Assembly (NCBI GenBank): GCA_947090765.1
Contig: OX352322.1
Span: 4,385,501-4,449,500, forward strand
Reading direction: 5' to 3'
DNA length: 64,000 nucleotides
Origin: Pseudomonas sp. MM223
Lineage (GTDB): Bacteria > Pseudomonadota > Gammaproteobacteria > Pseudomonadales > Pseudomonadaceae
In this document: one piece after another, positions 19,534 to 27,911 of the stretch
Layout of the letters: the number at the start of each line of letters is the position of its first letter
Position numbering within the stretch: the first letter of the stretch is position 1
Position numbers and translations under genes: made by a program
Notes under the pieces: model-generated
Told to the model about the DNA's origin: nothing
The model's database searches: none
What the model saw: only the letters and a program-made list of their open reading frames with translations

Positions 19534-19866
19534 TCATATGCAACTGCGTGCAACGCTTGCCCAGTTGGACCAGGTGCTATTCCTGATGTACACACGCACC
19601 TTGGCTCCTCCGGCGGCCTCCTCGACAAGAGCCATTACCGGCGTACCGACCATATCGATATCCAAACGAATGCGATACCCACTCTCAGTTTCAGTTGATG
19701 CGACTCGGGCATTGAAATCTTGCCACTTGGGGGTCAGGCACTTCGAATAGTCACGTGCCGATTTCTGCGTGAGCGAATCAAGGACCGGGCCATTCTCCTC
19801 AAGGTCCGCCGGCGACACGCACCCCGCCAGCAACGACAGCCCCAAACCCACGATCAGAATTCGCAT
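19534..19866 (-). CDS. phage-encoded lipoprotein inside the tail operon
   Basis: 110 residues from MRILIVGLGLSLLAGCVSPA; lipobox LAGC with Cys 16. The remainder is soluble, with a region LDIDMVGTPVMALVEEAAGG. A strong GGGAGGGGT precedes the ATG. It is not a known tail component. A small lipoprotein in a tail operon suggests superinfection exclusion by receptor masking (as for Cor and Llp of other phages), but this is inference from type and position only. Confidence 0.7.
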   Translation of the reverse strand: MRILIVGLGLSLLAGCVSPADLEENGPVLDSLTQKSARDYSKCLTPKWQDFNARVASTETESGYRIRLDIDMVGTPVMALVEEAAGGAKVRVYIRNSTWSNWASVARSCI

Positions 19867-19984
19867 GTGACCCCTCCCTTGAAATGCGGGACTGTACCAG
19901 TCGACCTGGCCAGGCATCCAGCGTGGATGGAAAGCCAGTAACGCGCCAGCATTTCGCCATAGTAGCTTTGCTCCTCCAATGAAC

Positions 19985-20023
19985 CGCCCCGGTCCATTGC
20001 CGGAAAGCCCATGGACTGGGGCG
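19985..20023. repeat. large inverted repeat between divergent genes
   Basis: CGCCCCGGTCCAT and ATGGACTGGGGCG pair over 13 bases with one mismatch around a 13-base loop. There is no T-run on either side. It sits 22 bases before the plus-strand gene start. Confidence 0.65.
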
Positions 20024-20044
20024 CTGACGACCTAGGGGGTCAAC

Positions 20045-20293
20045 GTGTCAAACGAAAGAACCGTCGAGCAGCGCTTGAACGATCTTGAACAAGTGCTTCG
20101 CACAGCCATTAATTTCAACGTGAACGCAGCGTCTGTACTTGGCCGCCGCCTGTCACACGGCAACGAGTCAATTGCGCAAGCAATTGCACAAGATCTTCGC
20201 GACTTGAAACTTCAGCGATTTGAAAACATCGACAAAGCCTTGCACGACCAGTACGTAGACAGCCTGGCTCTGGCCATTACTGGCCAAGCTTGA
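20045..20293 (+). CDS. 82-residue plus-strand cargo gene in the tail operon
   Basis: Begins with GTG after AGGGGG. The protein MSNERTVEQRLNDLEQVLRT... is soluble and helical, with a short coiled-coil-like start. It faces against the late operon, so it is likely expressed separately, perhaps in the lysogen. No family recognised. Confidence 0.65.
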   Translation: MSNERTVEQRLNDLEQVLRTAINFNVNAASVLGRRLSHGNESIAQAIAQDLRDLKLQRFENIDKALHDQYVDSLALAITGQA

Positions 20294-20396
20294 ATCCGGC
20301 AGCGTAGTAGTAGCCGTAGAGAGGGTGCTGAACCATCAGCACTCTCCAACCAGAAGACACTTTCTTTACTTCGCTCTCTTTCTTATCGCTCGCCAT
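20277..20396 (-). CDS. 39-residue small protein between K and I
   Basis: Reads MASDKKESEVKKVSSGWRVL, then MVQHPLYGYYYAAGFKLGQ and TAA. GGGGAAG lies 6 bases upstream of the ATG. It follows the K gene on the same strand and ends inside the convergent 82-residue gene by 17 bases. The charged N-terminus and Tyr/Gly-rich C-terminus look non-random. Function unknown. Confidence 0.55.
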   Translation of the reverse strand: MASDKKESEVKKVSSGWRVLMVQHPLYGYYYAAGFKLGQ

Positions 20397-20422
20397 ATAT
20401 CTTCCCCTGCGGTCTGGCCGCT

Positions 20423-21178
20423 TCATTTCGCGTCCCGATGACGCAACACAAGGCGCGTCCGATCAAGCCAGGGCCCGCCGAACACGATGATTTCTGATGG
20501 CCTGCCAAGCAGGTGATGCAGCATGAAAGGGCCTGGCCCAAAGACCTCAACCGCTTCCTCTGGCAGCTCGGCGTCAGCGCCGAGGTAGATGCCGGCGTGG
20601 TTCGGGTGAGCCGTGCGGCCTACGGCCATGACAATCATGTCGCCGCGCTGCGGTTGGCTCACCTGGTAGAAGCCGGCTGCCTTATAGGCCTGCTCATAGA
20701 GACTCGGGCCGTCCGCTTGCTCCCACCATCCCTCCTCCCGGGCATAGGCTGGGAAGTCCAGCCCCCACTCCCGCCTGTACCAGTCCGCGCAGAGCTGCCA
20801 GCAGTCCCAGGCGCCGTGCACGAACGGCCGGCCCAGTAACGGCGTGTGCCCGGTCGGCGTAATGGTGCGCAGGTCACCCTCCGGCCACGACAGGATGTAC
20901 CAGGGCAGCCCCGTGGCCTCGCACATGGCCAGGTCGCGGGACGAAGGCCTGCTGGTGGCATCTGGGTGCGAGTGCACGATGCCGACCACCTCGCCATGGT
21001 CCTCGGCCGCCGCATACTGCTCCGGCGAGATGCGGAACTCCTCGGCTGGTTCTGTGGCGGTGTTCTCGCAGGCCACGTACCGGTGCGCCTGCCCGACAGC
21101 CACAATCAGCCCGCAGCACTCACGCGGGTATTCAGCCGCGGCGTGCGCTTGCACAGCGGAAAGGATGTGTTTGCGCAT
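20423..21178 (-). CDS. tail assembly protein K (JAB + NlpC/P60)
   Basis: 251 residues from MRKHILSAVQAHAAAEYPRE. The N-terminal JAB/MPN domain has the metalloprotease motif HSHPD with SSRDLAMCE downstream. The C-terminal NlpC/P60 domain has the catalytic Cys in WDCWQLCADWY and His in HPNHAGIYLG. It is expected to cut peptidoglycan or process the tail tip. GGAGCTGACC precedes the ATG, two bases after the L stop. Confidence 0.9.
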   Translation of the reverse strand: MRKHILSAVQAHAAAEYPRECCGLIVAVGQAHRYVACENTATEPAEEFRISPEQYAAAEDHGEVVGIVHSHPDATSRPSSRDLAMCEATGLPWYILSWPEGDLRTITPTGHTPLLGRPFVHGAWDCWQLCADWYRREWGLDFPAYAREEGWWEQADGPSLYEQAYKAAGFYQVSQPQRGDMIVMAVGRTAHPNHAGIYLGADAELPEEAVEVFGPGPFMLHHLLGRPSEIIVFGGPWLDRTRLVLRHRDAK

Positions 21179-21180
21179 GG

Positions 21181-21930
21181 TCAGCTCCGTGCTATCAGGG
21201 AAACAGCCGGGAACCCGCCAAACGGCAGTTGATTGCCCTGGCCGTGGCGAACGGTGCACCCGGTGTCGAGGCAGCCATTGCACTGGTCCTTGGCCGGGTC
21301 ATCCGTGGGGTTGCCGTCCAGGTCGTAGTAGGGGCCGGTGTAGCCGCAGTTCGGACCGCGGTAGCCGGCTGTCATCGCCCAGTGGCAGAGCTGGGTCATT
21401 TGCCGGCCGATCGTCTCCCCGCCTACATCGCCGGGGCTGGCCAACTCCCAGGCCACCGTCTTGCCGTTCTCCGACACCTTTTGGTCGATGTACCAGACCT
21501 CAATGGCCTCCTCGGCTGGGTCGGCCCCCGGGTTGCCTGCCGGGAAATTCACCGCATCCAGGTAACGCGCCATCGTGTGGCGCATGGTCAGCTTGAACTC
21601 GAGCAGATTGTCGAAGGCCACGCACAGCGCCGTGATCCTTCCGTTGACGTTGCCAACCGTCAGCGTTGGGCGCACGGCGGTACCGTCCGAGTTCGCTTCA
21701 ATGCCCTCGATCTGCATGGGCCAGGCACCGTACTCGTTGCCCTGCCACCAGATCGACTTGGCCGGCAGCTGGTCGGCGTTCGCGCCAGCCGCTGCAAGCT
21801 CCTGAGGCGTGTGTGGAATCGCGTGCCCGTGGAATCGCAGCGTGTCAGCGCCAAAATCCGAGCCGTCCAGTTCGAACAGTAGGATTTCCGCACCCGGTTC
21901 CAGCTTCTGCAGCTGAGTGATCAAGCTCAT
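21181..21930 (-). CDS. minor tail protein L
   Basis: 249 residues. The C-terminal part carries the Cys set CHWAMTAGYRGPNCGYTG and CNGCLDTGC that in lambda gpL binds an iron-sulphur cluster. The N-terminal part (FELDGSDFGADTLRFHG) is the usual start of L proteins. It overlaps the M gene by 4 bases. Confidence 0.92.
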   Translation of the reverse strand: MSLITQLQKLEPGAEILLFELDGSDFGADTLRFHGHAIPHTPQELAAAGANADQLPAKSIWWQGNEYGAWPMQIEGIEANSDGTAVRPTLTVGNVNGRITALCVAFDNLLEFKLTMRHTMARYLDAVNFPAGNPGADPAEEAIEVWYIDQKVSENGKTVAWELASPGDVGGETIGRQMTQLCHWAMTAGYRGPNCGYTGPYYDLDGNPTDDPAKDQCNGCLDTGCTVRHGQGNQLPFGGFPAVSLIARS

Positions 21931-22265
21931 GGATGAAATGCTCTTTCAAAGGTGGCTGTCAGCAACGTCACCCCACCCGGCTTGCGCTGCTGCCGGAACG
22001 TCTCGCACCGGTACAAGCCGAGCACGCCCTCGGGGTTCGCCCACAGAAAAGAGGTGGCGCCCCGGTGCCGCCGGATGAACGCCAGAATGGGCGCGACCTC
22101 GTCAGCCAGGCCGCCGAATGACAGCGACCAGCTGTCAGACTCGGCGTTCAGTCCATCAGTGGATACCTGGGCGTAGTTGTCACCGAACTGTGATTTCCGG
22201 GTGCGCAAGGTGCTGTCACTGCTCGCCTCATCATCTGGCGCCCAGGTGAAGGTTTCGATCGCCAT
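21927..22265 (-). CDS. minor tail protein M
   Basis: 112 residues, MAIETFTWAPDDEASSDSTL. The motif FGDNYAQVSTDGLN, with GATSFLWANPEG in the second half, is typical of gpM. It links the tape-measure end to L. Its start overlaps the tape-measure stop. Confidence 0.9.
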   Translation of the reverse strand: MAIETFTWAPDDEASSDSTLRTRKSQFGDNYAQVSTDGLNAESDSWSLSFGGLADEVAPILAFIRRHRGATSFLWANPEGVLGLYRCETFRQQRKPGGVTLLTATFERAFHP

Positions 22266-25200
22266 CAGCGTCTCCCGTTACTGTTTCGATAGCTCACGCC
22301 CCCGGCCCGCCAGGAAGCGGCAATGGCCCGCTCTGCCACCCCCTGCATCTGCTGCTGGAGGTTCTGCTGAAGCGCGGTGCTGTCCAACTCCATGCCGTCA
22401 GCACTCCGGTCTTCAACGTTCACCGAAACCGGTACGTTGAGCTGAACCACCGTAGCCCCGCCGCCGTTGCCTCCAACGACCTGAACACCAAGTGCTCCGT
22501 CCGAGCCCCTGGCCAGCGGCATGATTGCCTCAGGCCCAGCCTCGCCGGCCACACCAAGGCCGCCATTCGCCATTCCAAAGGCAGTCGGCCGACTCAGCAC
22601 GCTGTTGGTGAATGCACCGCCCTTGGCGAACATCTGCACGCCGCCAGACCATGCGCCACCCAGCGCCTGCGGAAAGTACTTGCTGCCATAGCCAGCTTGT
22701 GAAGCACCAAGGTTCGACGAAACTGCGCCCGCAGAGCCAGGCGTCATGCCGTTGCCGGACCCGCCGCCGAAGTAGCTGCCTACCGCAGACACGCCCAGGC
22801 CGACCAGGCCACTGAGCAGTGAACTCGCGGCCTGCTGGCTGGCGATCCGGGCCATATCCGACAGAACGCTCACGGTGAAACTCTTGAAATTGGCCTTACC
22901 TGTCATGGCGAACTCGGCCACGGCGTCCCTGGCAGTGTTGAAGCCGGTGGTCAGCATGTCGTCAGTGGCACCGGCGACGTTCGCCGCATCGGCCTGAATA
23001 TTGGCCCAGGCCCGCTTGGCGCCGTTGCGGTAGTCCCGCTGGGCTTGCAGCCTTGCATCGAAACCATCGACCTCCATCTGCAGCTCGCGGGCCTGGTAGT
23101 CAGCCAGATCAGCGAGCCGTTGCTGGTAGGCGTCCTGGCTGAGCCGACGCGACACATCCTCCTGCTGTTCCTCCAGCTGCCGGCGCGCTTCGGCATACTT
23201 CTGACGCACGGCATTCAGCCGATCGGCTTCCTCGCGCTGGTCGTCGCCCATCCCAACGCCCGCTACATCGGCGTTGATGGCGTCCTGGCGGGTCTGGAGC
23301 ACCACTTCCATGGCCTTGCGGTAGGCCTCGGCGCTGTTGCGCCGGATCTCCGCAAGCTTCTTTTCTTCCTCCGTCCGCTTCTGGATGGTGGTATCGGCGT
23401 ACGCCGTGTTCAGGTTCTTGATGCCGAGCTCCATCTCGGCGGCGGTGATCTTGCCGGCAGCCTGAGCTTTGCGCAGGCCCTGCACTCCTTCTGCCAGGTC
23501 GGCGAGCCGCTTCTTCTCCGGTAGCGCCCGGTCGATGATTGCGTCGAGGGCCTTGATCTCATCCTTCAGGGCCTTGGTGCGGTCCTTCGTGCCTACGGTG
23601 GCATCCTTATTGGCCTTCTTCTGCGACTCGATCGCGCTGGCCGCCGAAAGAATTGCCTGGCGATCGGTTTCGGTGAGGTCGGCGTTTTCCGCGATATAGC
23701 GGTTTGCGGCCTTGGTGGCATCGCCATTGTCCTGGAGGCCGGCCAGCTGCTTCTGCAGCGTTTCCAGGTAGGTCTGTCCAGCCGAGCTCATGCCGGCTTT
23801 CGCAGCGTTGTTCGCCTGGGTGGCCGATGTGTTTTCGGCGGTCACACCGGTGAGCACGCGCAGGGTTTCCGCGATCAAGCCGGAACGCTGATCGGCGTCA
23901 CTCACAGCGCCGGCTTGGGTAATCCACTGCTGCACCGTGCCGGCCGGCAATTGCAGTCGGTTACCCACCTCTTGCAAGATCGGCGAAAGCCCCTCGCCTG
24001 CCGATCTCGCCTCGTTGAGTCGGTCGACCAGGCCCTGGTACTCGGCCAGCTGCCGGTTGTACTGGCCGCCAGAATCGCGGGCAGGCGCAGTGACCACGGC
24101 AGAACGAATGGACTGGGCCAGGTCGCCATAGGCGTTCTTGACCTTGTCGGTAGCAGTGATCTGCTCCTGCTGCCATTTGACCAGGGATGCTTCGCGCTGG
24201 TCCTTATTGAGCTTTGCGAACTCCTCCCGCAGCTGGGCTACCGGCTTGTGCAGGTCGTCCATACTGACGCCGGCCTGATCGGCGTTGGTGCTCAGCAGCA
24301 GGAAGCTGGCCGCCGCGGTGCCGGCGAGCAAGGCCAACCCCATCGGGCCACCCAGTATGCCAAGCAGACCGGCGCTGACATTGCGGAGCCCGGTTTGCGC
24401 AGTAGCCACGGCAGCGGTGGCCGCCGCTTCAACTTGCCGGGCCTGAGCCAGCTGGATCGACATCTGCGTCTGCACCGCAGTGCCGCGAGCTGCTGAGGCC
24501 TCGCGCGCGGCCAGGATTGTCGCGGTCTCGGCCTTGCGCTGGTCGGCGATGGCGGCCTGCAGTACGGCTTGGGCCTGCGCGATGCGCGCCGCTCGATCTG
24601 CCAGTGCCGCCTTCGCTGCCAGCCCAGCCTTCGCCACATAGTTGGTCAGGGCCGCCACGCCGGCGCCGCCCATGGCCACGGCCACCAGGTCGACGTTGTC
24701 GGCCAGGGCGATCAGTACGTTCGACAGCCCGGCAACTGCACCGGTCTGCTCTTCCATCCCACCGAGGAAGGACTGAATGGCGTTGCTGATGTTCACCAAG
24801 GCGTCCTGCACGCTGGTGGACATGTCCGCCGCAGCCTTGCGGTTTGCATCGACAGTGAGCAGCAGGCCGGTGTTGATGGTCTCGAGCGACAGCTTGCCCT
24901 CTACGCCAAGCTTGCGGATCTCTTCCGCGCTCTTGCCAGTGGCGGAAGCGATCGCCGTGACGATGGTCGGCATAGCCTCCTGGATGGAGACCCAACCATC
25001 AGCCTCAACCTTTCCGGTCTGCAAGGCCTTGGAGTAGGCGCCAAGTGCGGACCCGGCCTTGTCGGCAGAGGCAGCGTTGGTCACCAGCAGGAAGCTGAAG
25101 CTGTCGGTGATATCGAGCGCTTGCTGGGTGTTGAAGCCCAGGCTGCGCATCACATCCGCCGTACGGATGTACAGTTCCTGCGCCTCGGCCAAAGGCCGGT

Positions 25201-25552
25201 AGGTCTCCTGGGCGGTGCGCAGCAGGTGCTCCTGCACCACCTGATATTCGCCAGCGCTGCCGGCGGCGGCTTTCATGCGGTCCGACATCTGCCCGTAGGC
25301 ATCAACCTGCTTGATGATGGCGCCGATGATCCCGGCACCGGCCACGGCCGCGAACGCGCCACGGATGAGCACTCCGGCCTGCTGGGCTGCACCACCAGCG
25401 GCGTCAAACGCAGAGTCGACCTGAGCCAGGTTGCGGTCGATCGACTGGCTGGTGCGCTCAACCACCTGGTCAGCACTGGCCAGCTCGCGGCGCAGCTGCG
25501 CGGTGGTGGCCTCGATCTGGACCAGCATCCCGTGGACTTGTTGGTCGGCCAT
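22265..25552 (-). CDS. tail tape measure protein
   Basis: 1,095 residues from MADQQVHGMLVQIEATTAQL. The N-terminal coiled coil (1-50) is followed by a hydrophobic segment (AGVLIRGAFAAVAGAGIIGA), the TMP domain with YIRTADVMRSLGFN (to about 260), another hydrophobic segment (LLGILGGPMGLALLAGTAAA, about 400), and long charged coiled coils. The C-terminal part (GPEAIMPLARGSDG) is the typical tape-measure end. It sets tail length and is ejected during infection. It follows the GT chaperone gene. Confidence 0.93.
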   Translation of the reverse strand: MADQQVHGMLVQIEATTAQLRRELASADQVVERTSQSIDRNLAQVDSAFDAAGGAAQQAGVLIRGAFAAVAGAGIIGAIIKQVDAYGQMSDRMKAAAGSAGEYQVVQEHLLRTAQETYRPLAEAQELYIRTADVMRSLGFNTQQALDITDSFSFLLVTNAASADKAGSALGAYSKALQTGKVEADGWVSIQEAMPTIVTAIASATGKSAEEIRKLGVEGKLSLETINTGLLLTVDANRKAAADMSTSVQDALVNISNAIQSFLGGMEEQTGAVAGLSNVLIALADNVDLVAVAMGGAGVAALTNYVAKAGLAAKAALADRAARIAQAQAVLQAAIADQRKAETATILAAREASAARGTAVQTQMSIQLAQARQVEAAATAAVATAQTGLRNVSAGLLGILGGPMGLALLAGTAAASFLLLSTNADQAGVSMDDLHKPVAQLREEFAKLNKDQREASLVKWQQEQITATDKVKNAYGDLAQSIRSAVVTAPARDSGGQYNRQLAEYQGLVDRLNEARSAGEGLSPILQEVGNRLQLPAGTVQQWITQAGAVSDADQRSGLIAETLRVLTGVTAENTSATQANNAAKAGMSSAGQTYLETLQKQLAGLQDNGDATKAANRYIAENADLTETDRQAILSAASAIESQKKANKDATVGTKDRTKALKDEIKALDAIIDRALPEKKRLADLAEGVQGLRKAQAAGKITAAEMELGIKNLNTAYADTTIQKRTEEEKKLAEIRRNSAEAYRKAMEVVLQTRQDAINADVAGVGMGDDQREEADRLNAVRQKYAEARRQLEEQQEDVSRRLSQDAYQQRLADLADYQARELQMEVDGFDARLQAQRDYRNGAKRAWANIQADAANVAGATDDMLTTGFNTARDAVAEFAMTGKANFKSFTVSVLSDMARIASQQAASSLLSGLVGLGVSAVGSYFGGGSGNGMTPGSAGAVSSNLGASQAGYGSKYFPQALGGAWSGGVQMFAKGGAFTNSVLSRPTAFGMANGGLGVAGEAGPEAIMPLARGSDGALGVQVVGGNGGGATVVQLNVPVSVNVEDRSADGMELDSTALQQNLQQQMQGVAERAIAASWRAGGVSYRNSNGRR

Positions 25553-25574
25553 GCAAATCTCCAAGCACAAAAAA

Positions 25575-25590
25575 GCCGCCCGCAGGCGGC
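25575..25590 (-). terminator. terminator-RBS cassette before tape measure
   Basis: On the minus strand GCCGCC-TGCG-GGCGGC, six T, then GTGCTTGGAGATTTGC and the ATG. Confidence 0.75.
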
Positions 25591-25597
25591 GCAATGT

Positions 25598-26178
25598 CTA
25601 CTGTTTGGGCCGCCCTCGCAGGAAGCTCTTCAACTTTTCCGCCACGCCTTCACGCTTGTGTGGCGTCGCAGCGGCCGAGGCCTGGCCCTGACCTTGGCCG
25701 CGCCCCGTCCAGTCAAGCCTGGCGTCGAGGGCGATCATGATCTGCGGGATGGGCGTATGCCACGCAGTGTCGGGCGGCCAGCCAAGCCAGCCGGTGGCCA
25801 CGCCGAACAGATGGTCGACGTAGCTGCCGTTCCTTACTGCGCTGTGCTGGCCGCCTCGTCCTTTCCCCGGGCGGCCACGCTCGGCGGTACCGGGTTGAGC
25901 AGAACGGTGATGAACTCGGTCAGCTGGCCAGACACCTTGGCCACGCCGGTGTGAAACACCTCGCCGGCCACGACCGCGTGCTGGTCTGGCTTTAAGTCAG
26001 CACCAGCGACGACGATGTCAGCACAGGCGGCGATGCTCATCATCCGCATGGCTTCCAGCGCTGGGCGCAAGCCGCCGAATCGGGTCTCGACCCGCAGTGC
26101 CGCATCCAGGGTTGGCTTGAGGGTGTAGCTGCGGGCACCGATCACCAGCGTGACGGTGCCATGCAAGGCTTCGCTCAT
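25598..26178 (-). CDS. tail assembly chaperone GT, made by -1 frameshift
   Basis: The G frame up to codon 106 ends in CGG GGA AAG. A -1 slip on G-GGA-AAG continues as GRGGQHSAVRNGSYVDHLFG, then VATGWLGWPPDTAWHTP, ending at 25598. This gives about 193 residues. The downstream part has no start with a ribosome site of its own (only an internal GTG at 25801). The GT fusion recruits the tail tube protein to the tape measure in lambda. Confidence 0.85.
25834..26178 (-). CDS. tail assembly chaperone G
   Basis: 114 residues, MSEALHGTVTLVIGARSYTL, with KPTLDAALRVETRFGGLRPA, typical of the short chaperones placed before tape measure genes. The unshifted product ends eight codons after the slip site. 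Confidence 0.88.
   Translation of the reverse strand: MSEALHGTVTLVIGARSYTLKPTLDAALRVETRFGGLRPALEAMRMMSIAACADIVVAGADLKPDQHAVVAGEVFHTGVAKVSGQLTEFITVLLNPVPPSVAARGKDEAASTAQ
25861..25867 (-). other. -1 ribosomal frameshift site GGGAAAG
   Basis: Read on the minus strand in frame as G GGA AAG, codons 104-106 of G. The heptamer is the same as the lambda G/T site. Confidence 0.88.
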
Positions 26179-26196
26179 TGGGGTTCTCGCAGAAAA

Positions 26197-26213
26197 GGAC
26201 GGGGCTCAGCCCC
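26197..26213 (-). terminator. intercistronic hairpin before G
   Basis: Stem ACGGGGCT/AGCCCCGT with a one- to three-base loop, followed on the minus strand by CCTTTTCTGCGAG and the G start. Confidence 0.6.
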
Positions 26214-26218
26214 GTCGA

Positions 26219-26719
26219 TCAGGGGGCAGCCGGACCGGCCGGGATTTCGAGGATGTCGGTGTTGATCGCCAGGGTGACGTTGCGGCGCACCACGTTGTCG
26301 GCCGAGCCGGCGGCCACGGTGTTGTTCATCACCTTCACGCCGAAGTAGAAGGTGGTGGGCAGGATCGCGGGGTTCGCGGTGGGGTCGCCGTCGTTCAGCG
26401 TCACCTTGACGTTGTAGTTGCCCTTGGTGCGGTCCTTGTGCGCCGCGGAAACGGCCTGCTGGCCAGCGTCGCCGCTGTCGAAGCCAACGGCCATGGTCAT
26501 GTTCCCGGCGTCGGCGGTGCCCTTGTACTTGCGCACGCGGCCATCGCTCAGGGCAGTAAAGTTCACGGCGCTGAAGGTGTCGCCGAACTCGCCCAGATCT
26601 TCGATCTCGCCCACCTGGACATACGTGTCGGCCTTGTATTCGGTTTCGCTGACGGCACCGGTCTTGCTGCCAATGGCAAGTCGGCAGCCGGCGGCTGTGT
26701 TCAGGTTGTCGTCGGCCAT
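26219..26719 (-). CDS. major tail tube protein V
   Basis: 166 residues, MADDNLNTAAGCRLAIGSKT. The pattern VGEIEDLGEFGDTFSAVNFT, with GNMTMAVGFDSGDAGQQAV further on, is that of siphovirus tail tube proteins. It polymerises around the tape measure. Confidence 0.88.
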   Translation of the reverse strand: MADDNLNTAAGCRLAIGSKTGAVSETEYKADTYVQVGEIEDLGEFGDTFSAVNFTALSDGRVRKYKGTADAGNMTMAVGFDSGDAGQQAVSAAHKDRTKGNYNVKVTLNDGDPTANPAILPTTFYFGVKVMNNTVAAGSADNVVRRNVTLAINTDILEIPAGPAAP

Positions 26720-26751
26720 GGGGATTCCTCCAAAGGCACATTGGATAAAAG

Positions 26752-26764
26752 CCGCGGCGCGGCC
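26752..26764 (-). terminator. intercistronic hairpin before tail tube gene
   Basis: Stem GCCGC/GCGGC with a three-base loop, then TTTTAT on the minus strand; GGAGG follows 20 bases later. Confidence 0.45.
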
Positions 26765-26774
26765 GTTAGGTGAT

Positions 26775-27161
26775 TCAGTGGGTGGTGATCACGCGGACGG
26801 TGATCGAGCCCTGGTAAGTGATGCCGTCGGCGTCACGCTGAGCGTCGGCCTGCTCGACTCGAACGGAGACGGCGCGGCCGACTTCCAACGGCAAGCGGCG
26901 CTCATCCAGGGCGGCGATAACCTCGCCGCTGATGCGTTTCACCTCCGCCTGGCCAACTGCATCGGACCAGACCGACAGGTAGATCAGGCGCGCCTCGCGC
27001 TTGCGCCCAGAGATTGGGCTGGCATTCACCGAGATCTCCCGGTCGATCGACACATAAGGCATCGGGGTGTTGATGTCCGCACCGTCGTAGATCGGGCAAC
27101 TGACCTCAGCTTTCAGCCGGGCGAATATGGCCTCCTGCAGGGCAAGCGATGGATCAGCCAT
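26775..27161 (-). CDS. tail completion protein, DUF3168 type
   Basis: 128 residues, MADPSLALQEAIFARLKAEV, with the family hallmarks VSCPIYDGADINTPMPYVSI and LIYLSVWSDA. Counterpart of lambda gpU, which caps the tail. It overlaps the upstream gene by 8 bases. Confidence 0.85.
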   Translation of the reverse strand: MADPSLALQEAIFARLKAEVSCPIYDGADINTPMPYVSIDREISVNASPISGRKREARLIYLSVWSDAVGQAEVKRISGEVIAALDERRLPLEVGRAVSVRVEQADAQRDADGITYQGSITVRVITTH

Positions 27162-27729
27162 TGCCTACCCCCTGGCTTGCCTTGCGCAAGGTCAGGCGAA
27201 CTGCGGCTTCAATGTCAGCCATCACATACTCCCTGTTCACATCGATTGAAGGCCGCAACCAGGGGTGAGCAGGCCTGGCTGGAATGTCAGGGTACTTGCC
27301 GAAGAAGTGCTGACCATCGGACTTGTTTTTGGTGTCGCGTTGCCGAATCGAATTCCGGCGCCCGCCAAGTTTCGACTTGTCGCGGTTGTTGGTGTGCACA
27401 CCGCCCACCGCATCGCGATCGGCTCGCTGGTACTTGCTACCGGTGTAACCCTTGGTGCCGTATTCGAGGAAGCGCAGGTAGAAATAGCGCCGATTGTCCC
27501 GCTTTCCCCGAATGCCGATCTGGGCATCAAGCCCGCTCGGCGAAACGTAGACCTTGAGCGCTGAAGCGGCGGCCCCGGTATCTTTCGGTATCAGCTGCCT
27601 CTGGCTAGCCAGCACGCGCTGGGCCGCCTGGTCCATGGCCGGCTTCAGCTCGTTGTCCATGGTCTTGTGGATGTTGCGCAACGTCCGGCGCAGCCGGATA
27701 TCACCACGAATGCTGGACCGGCGAGCCAT
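27154..27729 (-). CDS. HK97 gp10-like tail/neck protein
   Basis: 191 residues. LIPKDTGAAASALKV and YFYLRFLEYGTKGYTG, with RPAHPWLRPSID near the end, are signature features of the HK97 gp10 family found at the head-tail joint. The insert KYQRADRDAVGG...RRNSIRQRD is longer than usual. Confidence 0.85.
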   Translation of the reverse strand: MARRSSIRGDIRLRRTLRNIHKTMDNELKPAMDQAAQRVLASQRQLIPKDTGAAASALKVYVSPSGLDAQIGIRGKRDNRRYFYLRFLEYGTKGYTGSKYQRADRDAVGGVHTNNRDKSKLGGRRNSIRQRDTKNKSDGQHFFGKYPDIPARPAHPWLRPSIDVNREYVMADIEAAVRLTLRKASQGVGNG

Positions 27730-27732
27730 GGC

Positions 27733-27903
27733 CTACTCCTTGGCCTGGGCGGCCTTCGCTGGCTTCTCGGCCTTTTCGGTGACCTCTACGGCATAGCCGC
27801 GGGCAATCAGGCCATCGCCATAGGCCTTCTCGACCTCGAACTCTTCGCCCTTTTCACGCTCACCAGATGCGCCCGTCAGCGGGCCCAGTGCTCGAATTTT
27901 CAT
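27733..27903 (-). CDS. 56-residue phage protein, paralogue of the capsid-side gene
   Basis: Reads MKIRALGPLTGASGEREKGE, then EFEVEKAYGDGLIARGYAVE and VTEKAEKPAKAAQAKE. Ribosome site GAGGTGAATC. It resembles the first 60 residues of the protein at 28538-28909 (MKIKILW..., TLIGKGLAVEV), including a Lys/Ala/Glu-rich tail. It is too short for most gene callers. Probably a small head or neck accessory protein. Confidence 0.7.
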   Translation of the reverse strand: MKIRALGPLTGASGEREKGEEFEVEKAYGDGLIARGYAVEVTEKAEKPAKAAQAKE

Positions 27904-27911
27904 GATTCACC

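Noticed and set aside
24569..25954. 461-residue plus-strand open frame
   Set aside because: Shadow of the tape measure and GT genes.
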